Assembly: GCF_004322755.1 (NCBI RefSeq)
Contig: NZ_CP036401.1
Span: 6,758,001 to 6,822,000, forward strand
Direction: 5' to 3'
DNA from: Pseudoduganella albidiflava
Lineage (GTDB): Bacteria; Pseudomonadota; Gammaproteobacteria; Burkholderiales; Burkholderiaceae_D
DNA length: 64,000 bases
In this document: piece by piece, positions 33,003 to 41,448 of the stretch
Layout: each line of letters starts with the position of its first letter
Position numbering within the stretch: the stretch's first letter is position 1
Position numbers and translations under genes: made by a program
The notes under the pieces: generated by a model
What the model was told of the DNA's origin: nothing
The model's input: the letters and a program-made list of their open reading frames with translations, nothing else
Databases searched by the model: none

Positions 33003-33114
33003 AAGGCCGAGCCCGTGTCATGGTGCCTGACCCCCTGACACGGGCTCGGCCTTAGGTCATGGTGCCCGGATGGGGTCATGCCTTGCAATGCCCCCTGACA
33101 GGGCTCGGCCTTAG
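33003..33114. repeat. Long palindromic intergenic element after prfA, with partial duplicate
   Basis: 33003-33020 and 33036-33053 form a perfect 18-bp inverted repeat with a 15-nt loop that contains GGTGCCTGACCCC. The right arm with its CCCCCTGACA lead is repeated almost exactly at 33091-33114 (one base missing). It starts 7 bp after the prfA stop. It could act as a terminator or mRNA-stabilising hairpin between prfA and dsbB. Confidence 0.8.
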
Positions 33115-33184
33115 GATCGGGCGGCGTCCATCGGCCTGCGCCGCTTTATGCGAGAATTGGCGCCTTCCCATTCGAGCAATGTTA

Positions 33185-33664
33185 ATGACGATGAAATCGC
33201 TGAGCCCGCGCACCGTCCTCCTGTCCGCCGCCGCCGCCGCCCTGCTGGTGGTCGCCGTCGCGCTGTTCCTGCAGCACGTGAAGGACATGCTGCCCTGCCC
33301 CATGTGCGTGATCCAGCGCTACCTGTTCCTCGCGGTGGCCATCGGCTGCCTGGTCGGTGCGTTCGGGCGCAAGCCGAAGATCGGCGCGGGCATCGGCCTG
33401 GCGGCGGCGATCGGCGGCCTCGGCGTCGTCGCCAAGCATTTGTACGTGCTGGCCAATCCCGGCTTCTCGTGCGGCATCGATCCGATGACGACCACGCTGA
33501 ACAAGATTCCCACCGCTACTTACCTGCCGTGGCTGTTCGAGGCGGAGGGACTGTGCGACAAGGCGGAAATGTTCGCCGGCCTGTCGGTGCCGCAATGGTC
33601 GGCCGTCTGGTTCGCGATCCTGGCCGCGACCATGATCTGGGTGCTGGCGCGCCGGCAGGCATGA
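33185..33664 (+). CDS. dsbB: Disulfide bond formation protein B
   Basis: 159 residues with four membrane helices. First periplasmic loop has Cys38/Cys41 (CPMC), second has Cys96 (FSCGID) and Cys124 (GLCDKAEMF), the two DsbB redox pairs. It reoxidises DsbA and passes electrons to quinone. ATGs at 33179, 33185 and 33191 are possible starts; 33185 has the better-spaced GAG upstream, but the choice is uncertain. It sits between prfA and prmC, and its stop overlaps the prmC start (ATGA). Confidence 0.92.
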   Translation: MTMKSLSPRTVLLSAAAAALLVVAVALFLQHVKDMLPCPMCVIQRYLFLAVAIGCLVGAFGRKPKIGAGIGLAAAIGGLGVVAKHLYVLANPGFSCGIDPMTTTLNKIPTATYLPWLFEAEGLCDKAEMFAGLSVPQWSAVWFAILAATMIWVLARRQA

Positions 33665-34503
33665 GCATGCTGGTCGTCCCCGGCACCACGCTGGCGGCGC
33701 TGCAGCGCGCGCCGCTGCTCGATCCCGTCGACCAGCGCATCCTGCTGTGCCACGCGCTCGGCATCACCCGCACGGCACTGATCACGCAATCCGACCGCGC
33801 GCTGACCGACGCCGAAGCGGCCGGCGTGTCCGCCCTGCTGCAGCGCCGGCTGGCTGGCGAACCGGTCGCGTACATCGTCGGCAGGCGCGAATTCTACGGC
33901 CTCGATTTCCAGGTCGGTCCCGGCGTGCTGATTCCCCGTCCCGAAACGGAACTGCTGGTCGAGCTGGCGCTGGAGCGCCTGCCGCCGCGCGGGCGCGTGC
34001 TGGACATGGGCACCGGGAGCGGCGCCATCGCCGTCGCCATCGCCCACGCCCGCCCGGATGCGCAGGTGACGGCCCTCGACGTCAGCCCCGATGCCCTCGC
34101 CATCGCGCGCCGCAACGCCGAACGGCACGGCGTGACCGTGCACTTCCAGCACAGCGACTGGTTCACGGCGGTTGCGCAGGGAACGTTCGACCTGATCGTT
34201 TCGAATCCCCCCTATATCGCCGCCGGCGACCGGCACCTGTCGGAGGGCGACCTGCGCTTCGAACCGCCCGGCGCGCTGACCGACCATGCCGACGGCCTGT
34301 CCGCGCTGCGCACCATCATCGAGGGCGCCCCGGCGCACCTCGTGGCCGGCGGCTGGCTGTTGATGGAGCACGGCTATGACCAGTCGGCCGCCGTGCAGGC
34401 GCTGCTGTCTTCCCGATCGTATGCCGGCGTGCAGAGCTGGCACGACCTGGCCGGCATCGCCCGCGTGACCGGCGGGCGGGCCAGCGCGCCTGGCGAGGGT
34501 TAG
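33661..34503 (+). CDS. prmC: Release factor glutamine methyltransferase
   Basis: 280 residues. N-terminal helical domain, then a SAM-binding fold: LDMGTGSGAIAVAIAHARP (motif I), NPPY at 182-185 for the substrate glutamine. It methylates the GGQ glutamine of RF1/RF2. ATG overlaps the dsbB stop, implying translational coupling. Confidence 0.95.
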   Translation: MSMLVVPGTTLAALQRAPLLDPVDQRILLCHALGITRTALITQSDRALTDAEAAGVSALLQRRLAGEPVAYIVGRREFYGLDFQVGPGVLIPRPETELLVELALERLPPRGRVLDMGTGSGAIAVAIAHARPDAQVTALDVSPDALAIARRNAERHGVTVHFQHSDWFTAVAQGTFDLIVSNPPYIAAGDRHLSEGDLRFEPPGALTDHADGLSALRTIIEGAPAHLVAGGWLLMEHGYDQSAAVQALLSSRSYAGVQSWHDLAGIARVTGGRASAPGEG

Positions 34504-34654
34504 CCACCGCCCCGAGCAGGCGATACCGCTTTGCTAGAATCCGCGAACGGCTCCCTCCGGCACGGCGCGAGTTCAGGGACCGGCGTACGTGTTTTCACAA
34601 TTTCGGTTACTCTCGCACCAATATTTTGGTCTGATGCACAGAAAGGAAAGCCAA

Positions 34655-36250
34655 TTGTCCACTCTACTGACGCGCCGCCTGGCCCTGCTGGCCGAGGAAC
34701 GGCACCGCGACGTGCTGCGGGGCGGCTTGCGTGGCATCGAACGGGAAACGCTGCGGGTGCAGCCGGATGGCCACCTGGCGCGCACGCCCCATCCGGCCGG
34801 CTGGGGTTCGGCACTGACGCATCCGGAGATCACCACCGATTATGCGGAAACGCTGGCCGAGTTCATCACGCCGGCCGAGAACGACATCGCCACCACGCTG
34901 GACAAGCTGGACGGCATCCACCGCTTCGCCTACAGCAAGCTGGGCGACGAACTGCTGTGGAGCGAATCGATGCCCTGCCAGTTGCCGGCCGAAGAGGACA
35001 TCCAGATCGCCTGGTATGGCAAATCGAACCTGGGCATGCTCAAGCATGTGTACCGCCGCGGCCTGGCGCTGCGCTACGGCAAGGCGATGCAATGCATCGC
35101 CGGCATCCACTATAACTACTCGCTCGACGAGCGCCTGTGGCGCATCCTGGCCGAGAACGAGCCGGCCACCCGGCAGCTCACTCCGGTGGCCTACCAGTCC
35201 GAAGCCTACCTGGCGCTGATCCGCAATTTCCGCCGCAACAGCTGGCTGCTGATGTACCTGTTCGGCACCTCGCCGGCGCTGAACAGCAGCTTCCTGCGCG
35301 GCCGTCCGCACAAGCTGGAAGCGCTGTCGGCCGATACCCTGTACCTGCCCCATGCGACCAGCCTGCGCATGAGCGACCTGGGTTACCAGAACGATGCCCA
35401 GTCCGGCCTGCGCCCCCATGAGAACAGCCTGGACAGCTACGTCGCCACCCTGACCCGCGCCGTGAACCAGCCCTACGAGCCGTACCAGAAGATCGGTACC
35501 CGCGACGCGAACGGCGAATGGCAGCAGCTGTCGACCAACGTGATCCAGATCGAGAACGAGTACTACTCGACGATCCGGCCGAAGCGCGTGATCCGCACCG
35601 GGGAGCGGCCGATCCAGGCGCTGTGCAACCGCGGCGTGCAATACATCGAAGTGCGCTGCCTGGACGTCGATCCGTTCGAGCCGGTCGGCGTGGGCCTGGC
35701 GACCGGCCGCTTCCTCGACGCATTCCTGCTCTATTGCGCACTCGAGGAAAGCCCGGCGATCGACGAGCAGGAAGGCGAGATCCTGGCGCGCAACTTCGCC
35801 CGCACGGTGAAGGAAGGCCGCCGCCCCGGCCTGACGCTGACGCGCGATGGCCAGGAGATCACGCTGCGCGCCTGGGGCGAGGACCTGCTGGAACGGATCC
35901 GCCCCGCGGCCGAACTGCTCGATGCGCTGCGCGGCGATACCCAGCACACGGATGCCCTGGCGCAGCAGGGCCCCAAGCTGGCCGACCCTGAACGCACCCC
36001 GTCGGCCGCCGTGCTGCGGGAACTGGCGCGGCACGGCAATTCGTTTGCCGCCTTCGGCCTCGCGCAAAGCCAGCGGCACGCCGCCTACTTCCGCTCGCAT
36101 CCGCCGAGCCCGGAACAGGAAGCGCATTTCGGCGCGCTGGCCGCCACTTCGGTGGCCGAACAGGCCGAGCTGGAGCGCACGCAGACGGGCAGCTTCGACG
36201 ACTACGTGAAAGCCTACCGCGCCAGCAACCTGTGCCCGAACCACGCATGA
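34655..36250 (+). CDS. gshA: Glutamate-cysteine ligase (E. coli GshA type)
   Basis: 531 residues with this start. Conserved [16 protein letters not shown] at the N-terminus, [39 protein letters not shown] and [13 protein letters not shown] [16 protein letters not shown]. It makes gamma-glutamylcysteine, the first step of glutathione synthesis, in the cytoplasm. TTG at 34655 is taken as start because GGAAAG lies five to six bases upstream; the ATG at 34634 has no ribosome binding site. Confidence 0.93.
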   Translation: MSTLLTRRLALLAEERHRDVLRGGLRGIERETLRVQPDGHLARTPHPAGWGSALTHPEITTDYAETLAEFITPAENDIATTLDKLDGIHRFAYSKLGDELLWSESMPCQLPAEEDIQIAWYGKSNLGMLKHVYRRGLALRYGKAMQCIAGIHYNYSLDERLWRILAENEPATRQLTPVAYQSEAYLALIRNFRRNSWLLMYLFGTSPALNSSFLRGRPHKLEALSADTLYLPHATSLRMSDLGYQNDAQSGLRPHENSLDSYVATLTRAVNQPYEPYQKIGTRDANGEWQQLSTNVIQIENEYYSTIRPKRVIRTGERPIQALCNRGVQYIEVRCLDVDPFEPVGVGLATGRFLDAFLLYCALEESPAIDEQEGEILARNFARTVKEGRRPGLTLTRDGQEITLRAWGEDLLERIRPAAELLDALRGDTQHTDALAQQGPKLADPERTPSAAVLRELARHGNSFAAFGLAQSQRHAAYFRSHPPSPEQEAHFGALAATSVAEQAELERTQTGSFDDYVKAYRASNLCPNHA

Positions 36251-36277
36251 CGCCGCAGTCCATTCCCCCTCGCCGGC

Positions 36278-37321
36278 GTGCTGACCTTCTTTAACGAACA
36301 GCATGGCCAACTGCGGCCCCGGCACGAACTCGTGCAGGGGCACGCCGTTCCCGGGCACGACACGCCCGATCGCATCGACGCCATCCTTGCCGAACTGGGG
36401 CGGCGCGGCCTGGGACGGATCGTCACGCCGCATGGCGTGCCGCTGATGTCGCTCGAGCGCGTGCATGCGCCCCGCTACCTGCATTTCCTGCGCCATGCCT
36501 GGAGCGAATGGGCAGCCCAGTCGCCGGACCACGCCCAGCGGGACGCGTTTGCTTCCCAGTGGCCGGTGCGCACGCTGCGCGCCGACATCGAGCCGGAGGA
36601 CCTCGGCGCGCGCCTGGGCCTGTACTCGATCGACACCACCACGCCGCTCACCTCGGGCACCTGGGTCGCCGCGAAAACCGGTGCCGATTGCGCCGTCAAC
36701 GCGGCGCACGCGCTGCGCGTGGGCGAGCGCGGCAGCTTTGCCCTGACCCGCCCGCCCGGCCACCATGCCGGCGCGGATTTCTTCGGCGGCGGCTGCTACC
36801 TGAACAATGCCGCCCTGGCCGCCCAGCACCTGCTCGACGATGGCCTGCAGCGCGTGGCCGTGCTGGACGTCGATTACCACCATGGCAGCGGCACGCAGGG
36901 CATCTTCTACGACCGGGCCGACGTGCTGTGCCTGTCGGTCCACGCCGAACCGCGCCAGGCGTATCCGTTCTACAGCGGCCATGCCGACGAAACCGGCGAC
37001 GGCGCCGGCCACGGCTACAACGGCAACCTGCCGCTGCCGGCCCGCACCACGGCGCAAGCCTGGTTTACCGCGCTGGAAACGGCCTGCGTGCGCCTGTCGA
37101 TGTACCGGCCGGAAGCGCTCGTGGTGGCGCTGGGCGCCAATACCTTCCAGGGCGAAGCGCATGGCGGCTTCGGCCTGGGCGGCGGCGACTTCCTGCGGCT
37201 CGGCGAGCGCCTGGCATGGCTGAACCTGCCGACCTGCTTCGTGTTCGAGGGCGGCAGCGCGCTGCGCGAACTGGGCACCAATGTCGTCAACGTGCTGGAA
37301 GGCTTTGAAACGGCCTTGTGA
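36278..37321 (+). CDS. Histone deacetylase-fold protein with substituted catalytic residues
   Basis: 347 residues; start GTG. The arginase/deacetylase fold is clear: RPPGHHAGADFFGGGCYLNN and VLDVDYHHGSGTQGIFY provide the His pair and two zinc ligands. Two normally invariant positions differ. The second metal Asp (usually GFDxxxxDP) is Asn288 in LGANTFQGEAH, and the transition-state Tyr (EGGY) is Ser327 in FEGGSALRELG. Intact relatives remove acetyl groups from polyamines or protein lysines. This copy may be inactive, altered in chemistry, or a ligand-binding protein. Codon usage is normal and the frame intact, so it is probably maintained. Confidence 0.85.
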   Translation: MLTFFNEQHGQLRPRHELVQGHAVPGHDTPDRIDAILAELGRRGLGRIVTPHGVPLMSLERVHAPRYLHFLRHAWSEWAAQSPDHAQRDAFASQWPVRTLRADIEPEDLGARLGLYSIDTTTPLTSGTWVAAKTGADCAVNAAHALRVGERGSFALTRPPGHHAGADFFGGGCYLNNAALAAQHLLDDGLQRVAVLDVDYHHGSGTQGIFYDRADVLCLSVHAEPRQAYPFYSGHADETGDGAGHGYNGNLPLPARTTAQAWFTALETACVRLSMYRPEALVVALGANTFQGEAHGGFGLGGGDFLRLGERLAWLNLPTCFVFEGGSALRELGTNVVNVLEGFETAL

Positions 37322-37348
37322 TGTCACGACAATTTCATAATAAATCGC

Positions 37349-37377
37349 TTGCTATTAAATCGCCTTCTATGTATAGT
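37349..37377 (+). promoter_or_regulatory. Sigma-70-type promoter upstream of ohr
   Basis: TTGCTA at 37349-37354 and TATAGT at 37372-37377 with a 17-bp spacer. Direct copies of TTAAATCG/ATAAATCG overlap the -35 region (37340-37362) and could bind a repressor. No ohrR gene lies next to it in this window. Confidence 0.6.
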
Positions 37378-37491
37378 GTGCACATGGACGACGCATACAG
37401 CGTCCCAGGCAGCAAAAAAAAGCAATCGATACGTACCCTGTAAATAGTGCGCTATTGAATCGAATATTACCTAGCTGAAAGGAACTGCACC

Positions 37492-37917
37492 ATGTCGATC
37501 GAAAAAGTCCTGTACCGCGCCCATGCCAAATCCACCGGTGGCCGCGAAGGCCGTTCCGTCTCCAGCGATGGCGTGCTGGACGTCAAGCTGACCACGCCGA
37601 AGGAACTGGGCGGTAACGGCGCCGAAGGCACCAACCCGGAACAGCTGTTCGCCGCCGGTTACTCGGCCTGCTTCCTGGGCGCCATGAAATTCGTCGGCGG
37701 CCGCGACAAGATCGCCGTGCCGGCCGATACCTCGATCGACGCCAGCGTCGGCATCGGCCCGATCCCGACCGGTTTCGGCATCGAAGTGGAACTGAAGATC
37801 TCGCTGCCGGGCCTGGACCGTGAAACGGCCGAGAAACTGGTGCAGGCCGCGCACATCGTCTGCCCGTACTCGAACGCCACCCGCGGCAACATCGACGTCA
37901 CGCTGACCGTCGTTTAA
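37492..37917 (+). CDS. ohr: Organic hydroperoxide resistance protein
   Basis: 141 residues, OsmC/Ohr family. Redox cysteines Cys60 (YSACFLGA) and Cys124 ([12 protein letters not shown]). The sequence around the second Cys is diagnostic for Ohr rather than OsmC. It reduces organic peroxides using lipoyl thiols. AAAGGA precedes the ATG. The upstream region has a good promoter. Confidence 0.96.
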   Translation: MSIEKVLYRAHAKSTGGREGRSVSSDGVLDVKLTTPKELGGNGAEGTNPEQLFAAGYSACFLGAMKFVGGRDKIAVPADTSIDASVGIGPIPTGFGIEVELKISLPGLDRETAEKLVQAAHIVCPYSNATRGNIDVTLTVV

Positions 37918-37971
37918 GCGGTTCTCTCCGGCCACTGCCCTTACAATTGCCCCTTTACATGGGGCATTGAA

Positions 37972-38424
37972 ATGATCGAATGGCAGTGGCTGGCGTTTGA
38001 AAGCATTCCGCGCGGGGACCTGTACGAAGTGCTGCGCCAGCGGCAGGAAGTCTTCGTGCTGGAGCAGACCTGCCTGTATCCCGACCTGGACGACCACGAC
38101 CAGGCCGCCCATCACCTGATGGCCTGGCAGACAGTCGCCGGCGAACGCCGCCTGGTGGCCTACCTGCGCTGCCTCGCCCCCGGCGCCAAGTACACCGAAA
38201 TGTCGCTCGGCCGCATCCTCACCCCTGCCACCGCCCGCGGTACCGGCATCGGGCGCCAGCTCGTCGCCGAAGGCATCCGCCGCGCCGAACGGCAGCACCC
38301 CGGCCACCGCATCCGCATCGGCGCCCAGCAGCGCCTGGAAGCCTTCTACCAGAGCTTCGGCTTCACCACCATCAGCGATCCGTACGACGAAGACGGCATC
38401 CCGCACATCGACATGCTGCGCTAA
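37972..38424 (+). CDS. elaA: ElaA-like GNAT acetyltransferase
   Basis: 150 residues. The N-terminus WQWLAFESIPRGDLYEVLRQ followed by RQEVFVLEQTCLYPDLDDHD is characteristic of ElaA. The acetyl-CoA loop is RGTGIGRQLV, and the tail FYQSFGFTTISDPYDEDGIPHIDM is typical of the family. Substrate unknown. Confidence 0.92.
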   Translation: MIEWQWLAFESIPRGDLYEVLRQRQEVFVLEQTCLYPDLDDHDQAAHHLMAWQTVAGERRLVAYLRCLAPGAKYTEMSLGRILTPATARGTGIGRQLVAEGIRRAERQHPGHRIRIGAQQRLEAFYQSFGFTTISDPYDEDGIPHIDMLR

Positions 38425-38459
38425 AACACTTCCCAGAACTGGGGGCGTAGCCGGGGTTT

Positions 38460-38603
38460 CAGGGAGCATGCTCCCTGCCGGCGTAGCGATGCTGACTTGC
38501 CAGCCAGCATTCCTCCAGACCCCAAATTCCAAAAACATTTCCCAGAACCGGGGTCAGACCCCAATTCCAGGAAATATTTCCAAAATTCGGGGTCTGACCC
38601 CGG
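38460..38603. repeat. Intergenic palindromic repeat cluster (GGGGTCAGACCCC type)
   Basis: Contains a perfect 18-bp palindrome CAGGGAGCATGCTCCCTG (38460-38477) and an inverted pair of 15-bp units CCGGGGTCAGACCCC (38548-38562) and GGGGTCTGACCCCGG (38589-38603) separated by AT-rich sequence. Fragments of the same flanks (CATTTCCCAGAAC, CTTCCCAGAAC) occur twice. It fills the gap between convergent elaA and the kinase gene and could act as a terminator for both. Confidence 0.85.
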
Positions 38604-38619
38604 TTTTTGGCAACTTTCG

Positions 38620-39843
38620 CTAGAAACTGACGATGAACCGGGCGCCGTTGCTCACGGAGCGGGCGTAGCGCACGGTGCCGCCGTTGCCGTGCACCAGCTG
38701 CCGCACCATCGCCAGGCCGATGCCGCGGCCCTGTTTTTTCGTCGAGAAGAAGGGCGTGAAGATGTGCGGGGCCAGGTCGACGGGCACGCCGGGGCCGTTG
38801 TCGCAGACTTCGATGCGCAGCCGCCCGCCGCGCCCCAGCCGGGCCGTGATGGTGGCGCGCGGCGATGCCACTTGCGCGGTCGCCTCGGAGGCGTTTTTCA
38901 GCAGGTTGATCAGGGCCTGCTCCAGCTGGCCGGGATCGACCATCACTTCCAGCGATGCCGGTTCGACGGAGAACTCGGCGCTGCCGCCCCGTGCCTGCCA
39001 GTGCGGGCCGACCAGGGCCGCCAGCCGCGCGAACAGCCGCCCCAGGTGCACCCGCTCGGGCTGTGCCTGCGGCAGCGTCGACAGGCTCCGGTAGCTCGAC
39101 ACGAAATCGACGAGGCTGGCGGCGCGCCGGGCAATCGCATCGAGCGCGGTGGACAGGTCTTCCGAGGCATCGGCCGGCAAGTCCGCGGACAGCTCGCCCA
39201 GCAGGTCGTGCGCGGTGCGCGACAGCGAAGCCACCGGCGTCAGCGAATTCATGATCTCGTGCGTCAGCACATGCACCAGCTGCCGCCACGCGTTGAGCGC
39301 TTCCGCCTCCAGCTGGCTCTCGACCGGCATCAGTGCGACCAGCCGCTGCCCGTCGCCCTGCACGGTCAGCGTGGAAACGGCCACCAGCGCCCGCTCCAGG
39401 CCGCGCTCCGTGTCGAAGCTGACCAGGCGCCGCTCGTCCGCCGGCTGCGCGGCCAGCAGTTCGTACAGCGCCTCCGGATCGCTGGCCCGCCCCGGCGCCA
39501 CCAGCCGCCGCGCATTCGCATTGACCGGCGCGACGGTATCCGGCCCGGTCAGGCCGTCGATATGGAACAGCGCGATCGGCGCGTGTTCGAGCCGTGCTTC
39601 CAGCGCCAGCACCGAGGCCGATGCCGGCCATGCCGCGGCGGGCACCGGCGATTCGGGACGTGCGACCGGCAGCCGCAGCTTCCCGAGGCAGCGCCACAGC
39701 ACGACCGTGGCCGCGGCGGCACCCAGCCCGCACAGCACCAGCAGGCGCGGCGAATCCGCCACGGACGCCGCGCAGGCACCGAGGCCGGCCAGTGTACCGG
39801 CGGCGGCCAGCACGCCGAACCGCATGCCCCGCTCAGATGCCAT
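38620..39843 (-). CDS. NtrY-like sensor histidine kinase
   Basis: 407 residues. Two short membrane helices near the N-terminus (about 8-25 and 32-47), a PAS-like region, then HisKA with His195 in LTHEIMNSLTPVASL and a HATPase domain (NLLKNASEA, DNGPGVP, GRGIGLAMVRQL). The H-box context (THEIMNSLTPV) is that of the NtrY/soluble PAS kinase group paired with NtrC-like activators. The ATG at 39843 overlaps the regulator's stop by 11 bp, so the two are one operon. It very probably phosphorylates that regulator and controls the divergent efflux operon. Confidence 0.92.
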   Translation of the reverse strand: MASERGMRFGVLAAAGTLAGLGACAASVADSPRLLVLCGLGAAAATVVLWRCLGKLRLPVARPESPVPAAAWPASASVLALEARLEHAPIALFHIDGLTGPDTVAPVNANARRLVAPGRASDPEALYELLAAQPADERRLVSFDTERGLERALVAVSTLTVQGDGQRLVALMPVESQLEAEALNAWRQLVHVLTHEIMNSLTPVASLSRTAHDLLGELSADLPADASEDLSTALDAIARRAASLVDFVSSYRSLSTLPQAQPERVHLGRLFARLAALVGPHWQARGGSAEFSVEPASLEVMVDPGQLEQALINLLKNASEATAQVASPRATITARLGRGGRLRIEVCDNGPGVPVDLAPHIFTPFFSTKKQGRGIGLAMVRQLVHGNGGTVRYARSVSNGARFIVSF

Positions 39844-41218
39844 GCTTGTCCAGCTTGCGGTACAGCGCCGCGCGCGACACGCCCAGCATCCGCGCGGCAT
39901 GGCTGATATTGCCCTGCGCCTGCGCCAGCGCGGCAGCGATCGCCTCGCGCTCCAGCGACGACAGCGTGGCTTCCTCTCGTACGGCGGCGGTCACCGCTGG
40001 CATCAATCCTCCCACTGCCACCGGGACGGCAGGCGACGGCGCCGGCATCGCGCCCGCGGCGAGTCCGAAATCATCGATCCGGTACTCCGCATGCGCGCCC
40101 AGGATCACGGCCCGCTCGCACGCATGCCGCAGCGCCCGCACATTGCCCGGCCACGGGTGCCCGCACAGCGCATCGACCGCCGCCGGCGCGATTGACCGGG
40201 CCGGCCGGCCGTACTGCGTCTCGTACAGCGCCAGGTAGTGCCGCGCCAGCAGCGGTACGTCGTCGCGCCGCTCGCGCAGCGGCGGCACGCGCACCACGAT
40301 CGTGTTGAGCCGGAACAGCAGGTCGGCACGGAACACGGCGGGATCGAACAGCCGCGCTTCATCGAGATTGGTGGCGCTGACGATGCGCACATCCACGCTT
40401 TCCGGCCGGTCGGCGCCGACCGGGGTCACCTCGCGCCGCTCCAGCGCCGTCAGCAGCTTGGCCTGCCCGGCCAGCGGCATGTTGCCGATCTCGTCGAGGA
40501 ACAGCGTGCCGCCCCGCGCGGCCTGGAAGCGCCCGGCGCGGTCGGCCTTGGCATCCGTGAACGAACCCTTGCGATGGCCGAACAACTCGCTCTCGAAGGT
40601 GGCTTCCGGCAGCGCGCCCATGTCCACCGAGAGGAAAGTGCCGGCGGCGCGCCGCGATTGCGCGTGCAATGCGCGCGCCACCAGTTCCTTGCCGACGCCG
40701 TTCTCGCCCAGCACCATCACGTTGGCCTCGGTGGGCGCCACGCCGGCGATCATGGCGCGCACCGCCTGCATCGGCGCCGAATCGCCCATCAATTCGGAAG
40801 CACCGCGCAGTGCCGTCCCGGCCGCGGGCCGCCGCCGCGCCAGCGCCGTATCGACGGCGGCCACCAGCCGCGCGTTATCCCATGGCTTGGTGATGAAGTC
40901 GGCGGCGCCGCGCTTCAATGCTTCCACCGCCAGCGGCACGTCGGCATACGCGGTCAGCGCGATCACGGCCGGCGGCTGCGGCTGGCGGCGCAGCACGTCC
41001 AGCGCGGCCAGACCTTCGGCGCCGTCGGTGCGGCCCGGGGCGAAATTGAAGTCGAGCAGCACCACGTCCGGCACGCCGCGCGCCAGCACGCCACCCAGCT
41101 GCCCCGGATCGTGCAGCACCGCCACCTCGCCGTAGCGGCGGCGCAGCAGCATGCGCGCCGCGTAGGCCACGTCGGCATCGTCGTCGAGGATCAGGATGCG
41201 GGCGGTGGAATCGGACAT
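39833..41218 (-). CDS. NtrC-family sigma-54-dependent response regulator
   Basis: 461 residues. Receiver domain with Asp56 (VVLLDFNF) and Lys111, then an AAA+ domain with Walker A GENGVGKE (171-178) and Walker B LFLDEI (about 239-244), and a Fis-type HTH at the C-terminus ([20 protein letters not shown]). The sigma-54 contact loop, GAFTGA in most members, reads GSFTDA at 218-223. It is divergent from the MacA/LolD/FtsX operon, whose promoter has the -24/-12 form, so this is its likely activator. The repeated TGTCCG boxes between them are the likely binding sites. Confidence 0.93.
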   Translation of the reverse strand: MSDSTARILILDDDADVAYAARMLLRRRYGEVAVLHDPGQLGGVLARGVPDVVLLDFNFAPGRTDGAEGLAALDVLRRQPQPPAVIALTAYADVPLAVEALKRGAADFITKPWDNARLVAAVDTALARRRPAAGTALRGASELMGDSAPMQAVRAMIAGVAPTEANVMVLGENGVGKELVARALHAQSRRAAGTFLSVDMGALPEATFESELFGHRKGSFTDAKADRAGRFQAARGGTLFLDEIGNMPLAGQAKLLTALERREVTPVGADRPESVDVRIVSATNLDEARLFDPAVFRADLLFRLNTIVVRVPPLRERRDDVPLLARHYLALYETQYGRPARSIAPAAVDALCGHPWPGNVRALRHACERAVILGAHAEYRIDDFGLAAGAMPAPSPAVPVAVGGLMPAVTAAVREEATLSSLEREAIAAALAQAQGNISHAARMLGVSRAALYRKLDKHGI

Positions 41219-41273
41219 GAAAGAAAGCTGGCGCGTTGGGATCGGGGCATTCTAGCAGCAGCATTCGGCCCGC

Positions 41274-41333
41274 GGACAGCGCTTTCGCGACCTGTCCGGA
41301 AGCGGACACCGCACCTTGTCCGCTTATTGTCCG
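41274..41333. promoter_or_regulatory. Cluster of five TGTCCG/CGGACA boxes (putative activator sites)
   Basis: Boxes at 41274-41279 (CGGACA), 41293-41298 (TGTCCG), 41303-41308 (CGGACA), 41317-41322 (TGTCCG) and 41328-41333 (TGTCCG). The second and third form the palindrome TGTCCG-N4-CGGACA. They lie 40-100 bp upstream of the -24 element, where enhancer sites of NtrC-type proteins usually lie. Confidence 0.7.
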
Positions 41334-41373
41334 CTTTCGGCCAGAACCCCGGCGGAAGGCGCGGAAACAGGGC

Positions 41374-41389
41374 TGGCACATGCCTTGCA
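41374..41389 (+). promoter_or_regulatory. Sigma-54 promoter of the efflux operon
   Basis: TGGCACA-N4-TTGCA: all consensus -24 and -12 positions match except the optional G at the end of the -24 block. GG (41375-41376) and GC (41387-41388) have the correct spacing. Transcription should begin near 41399-41400. Confidence 0.88.
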
Positions 41390-41448
41390 ATAGAAGGGGC
41401 ATGCATATCCTGCCACCCTCTCCCACCAGGCCAGCCAGCGGCGCGGCG

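Noticed and set aside
36278..37321. Pseudogene status for the deacetylase-fold gene
   Set aside because: The frame is intact, codon usage is normal and the fold motifs are kept; only two catalytic positions differ, so it is treated as a functional variant.
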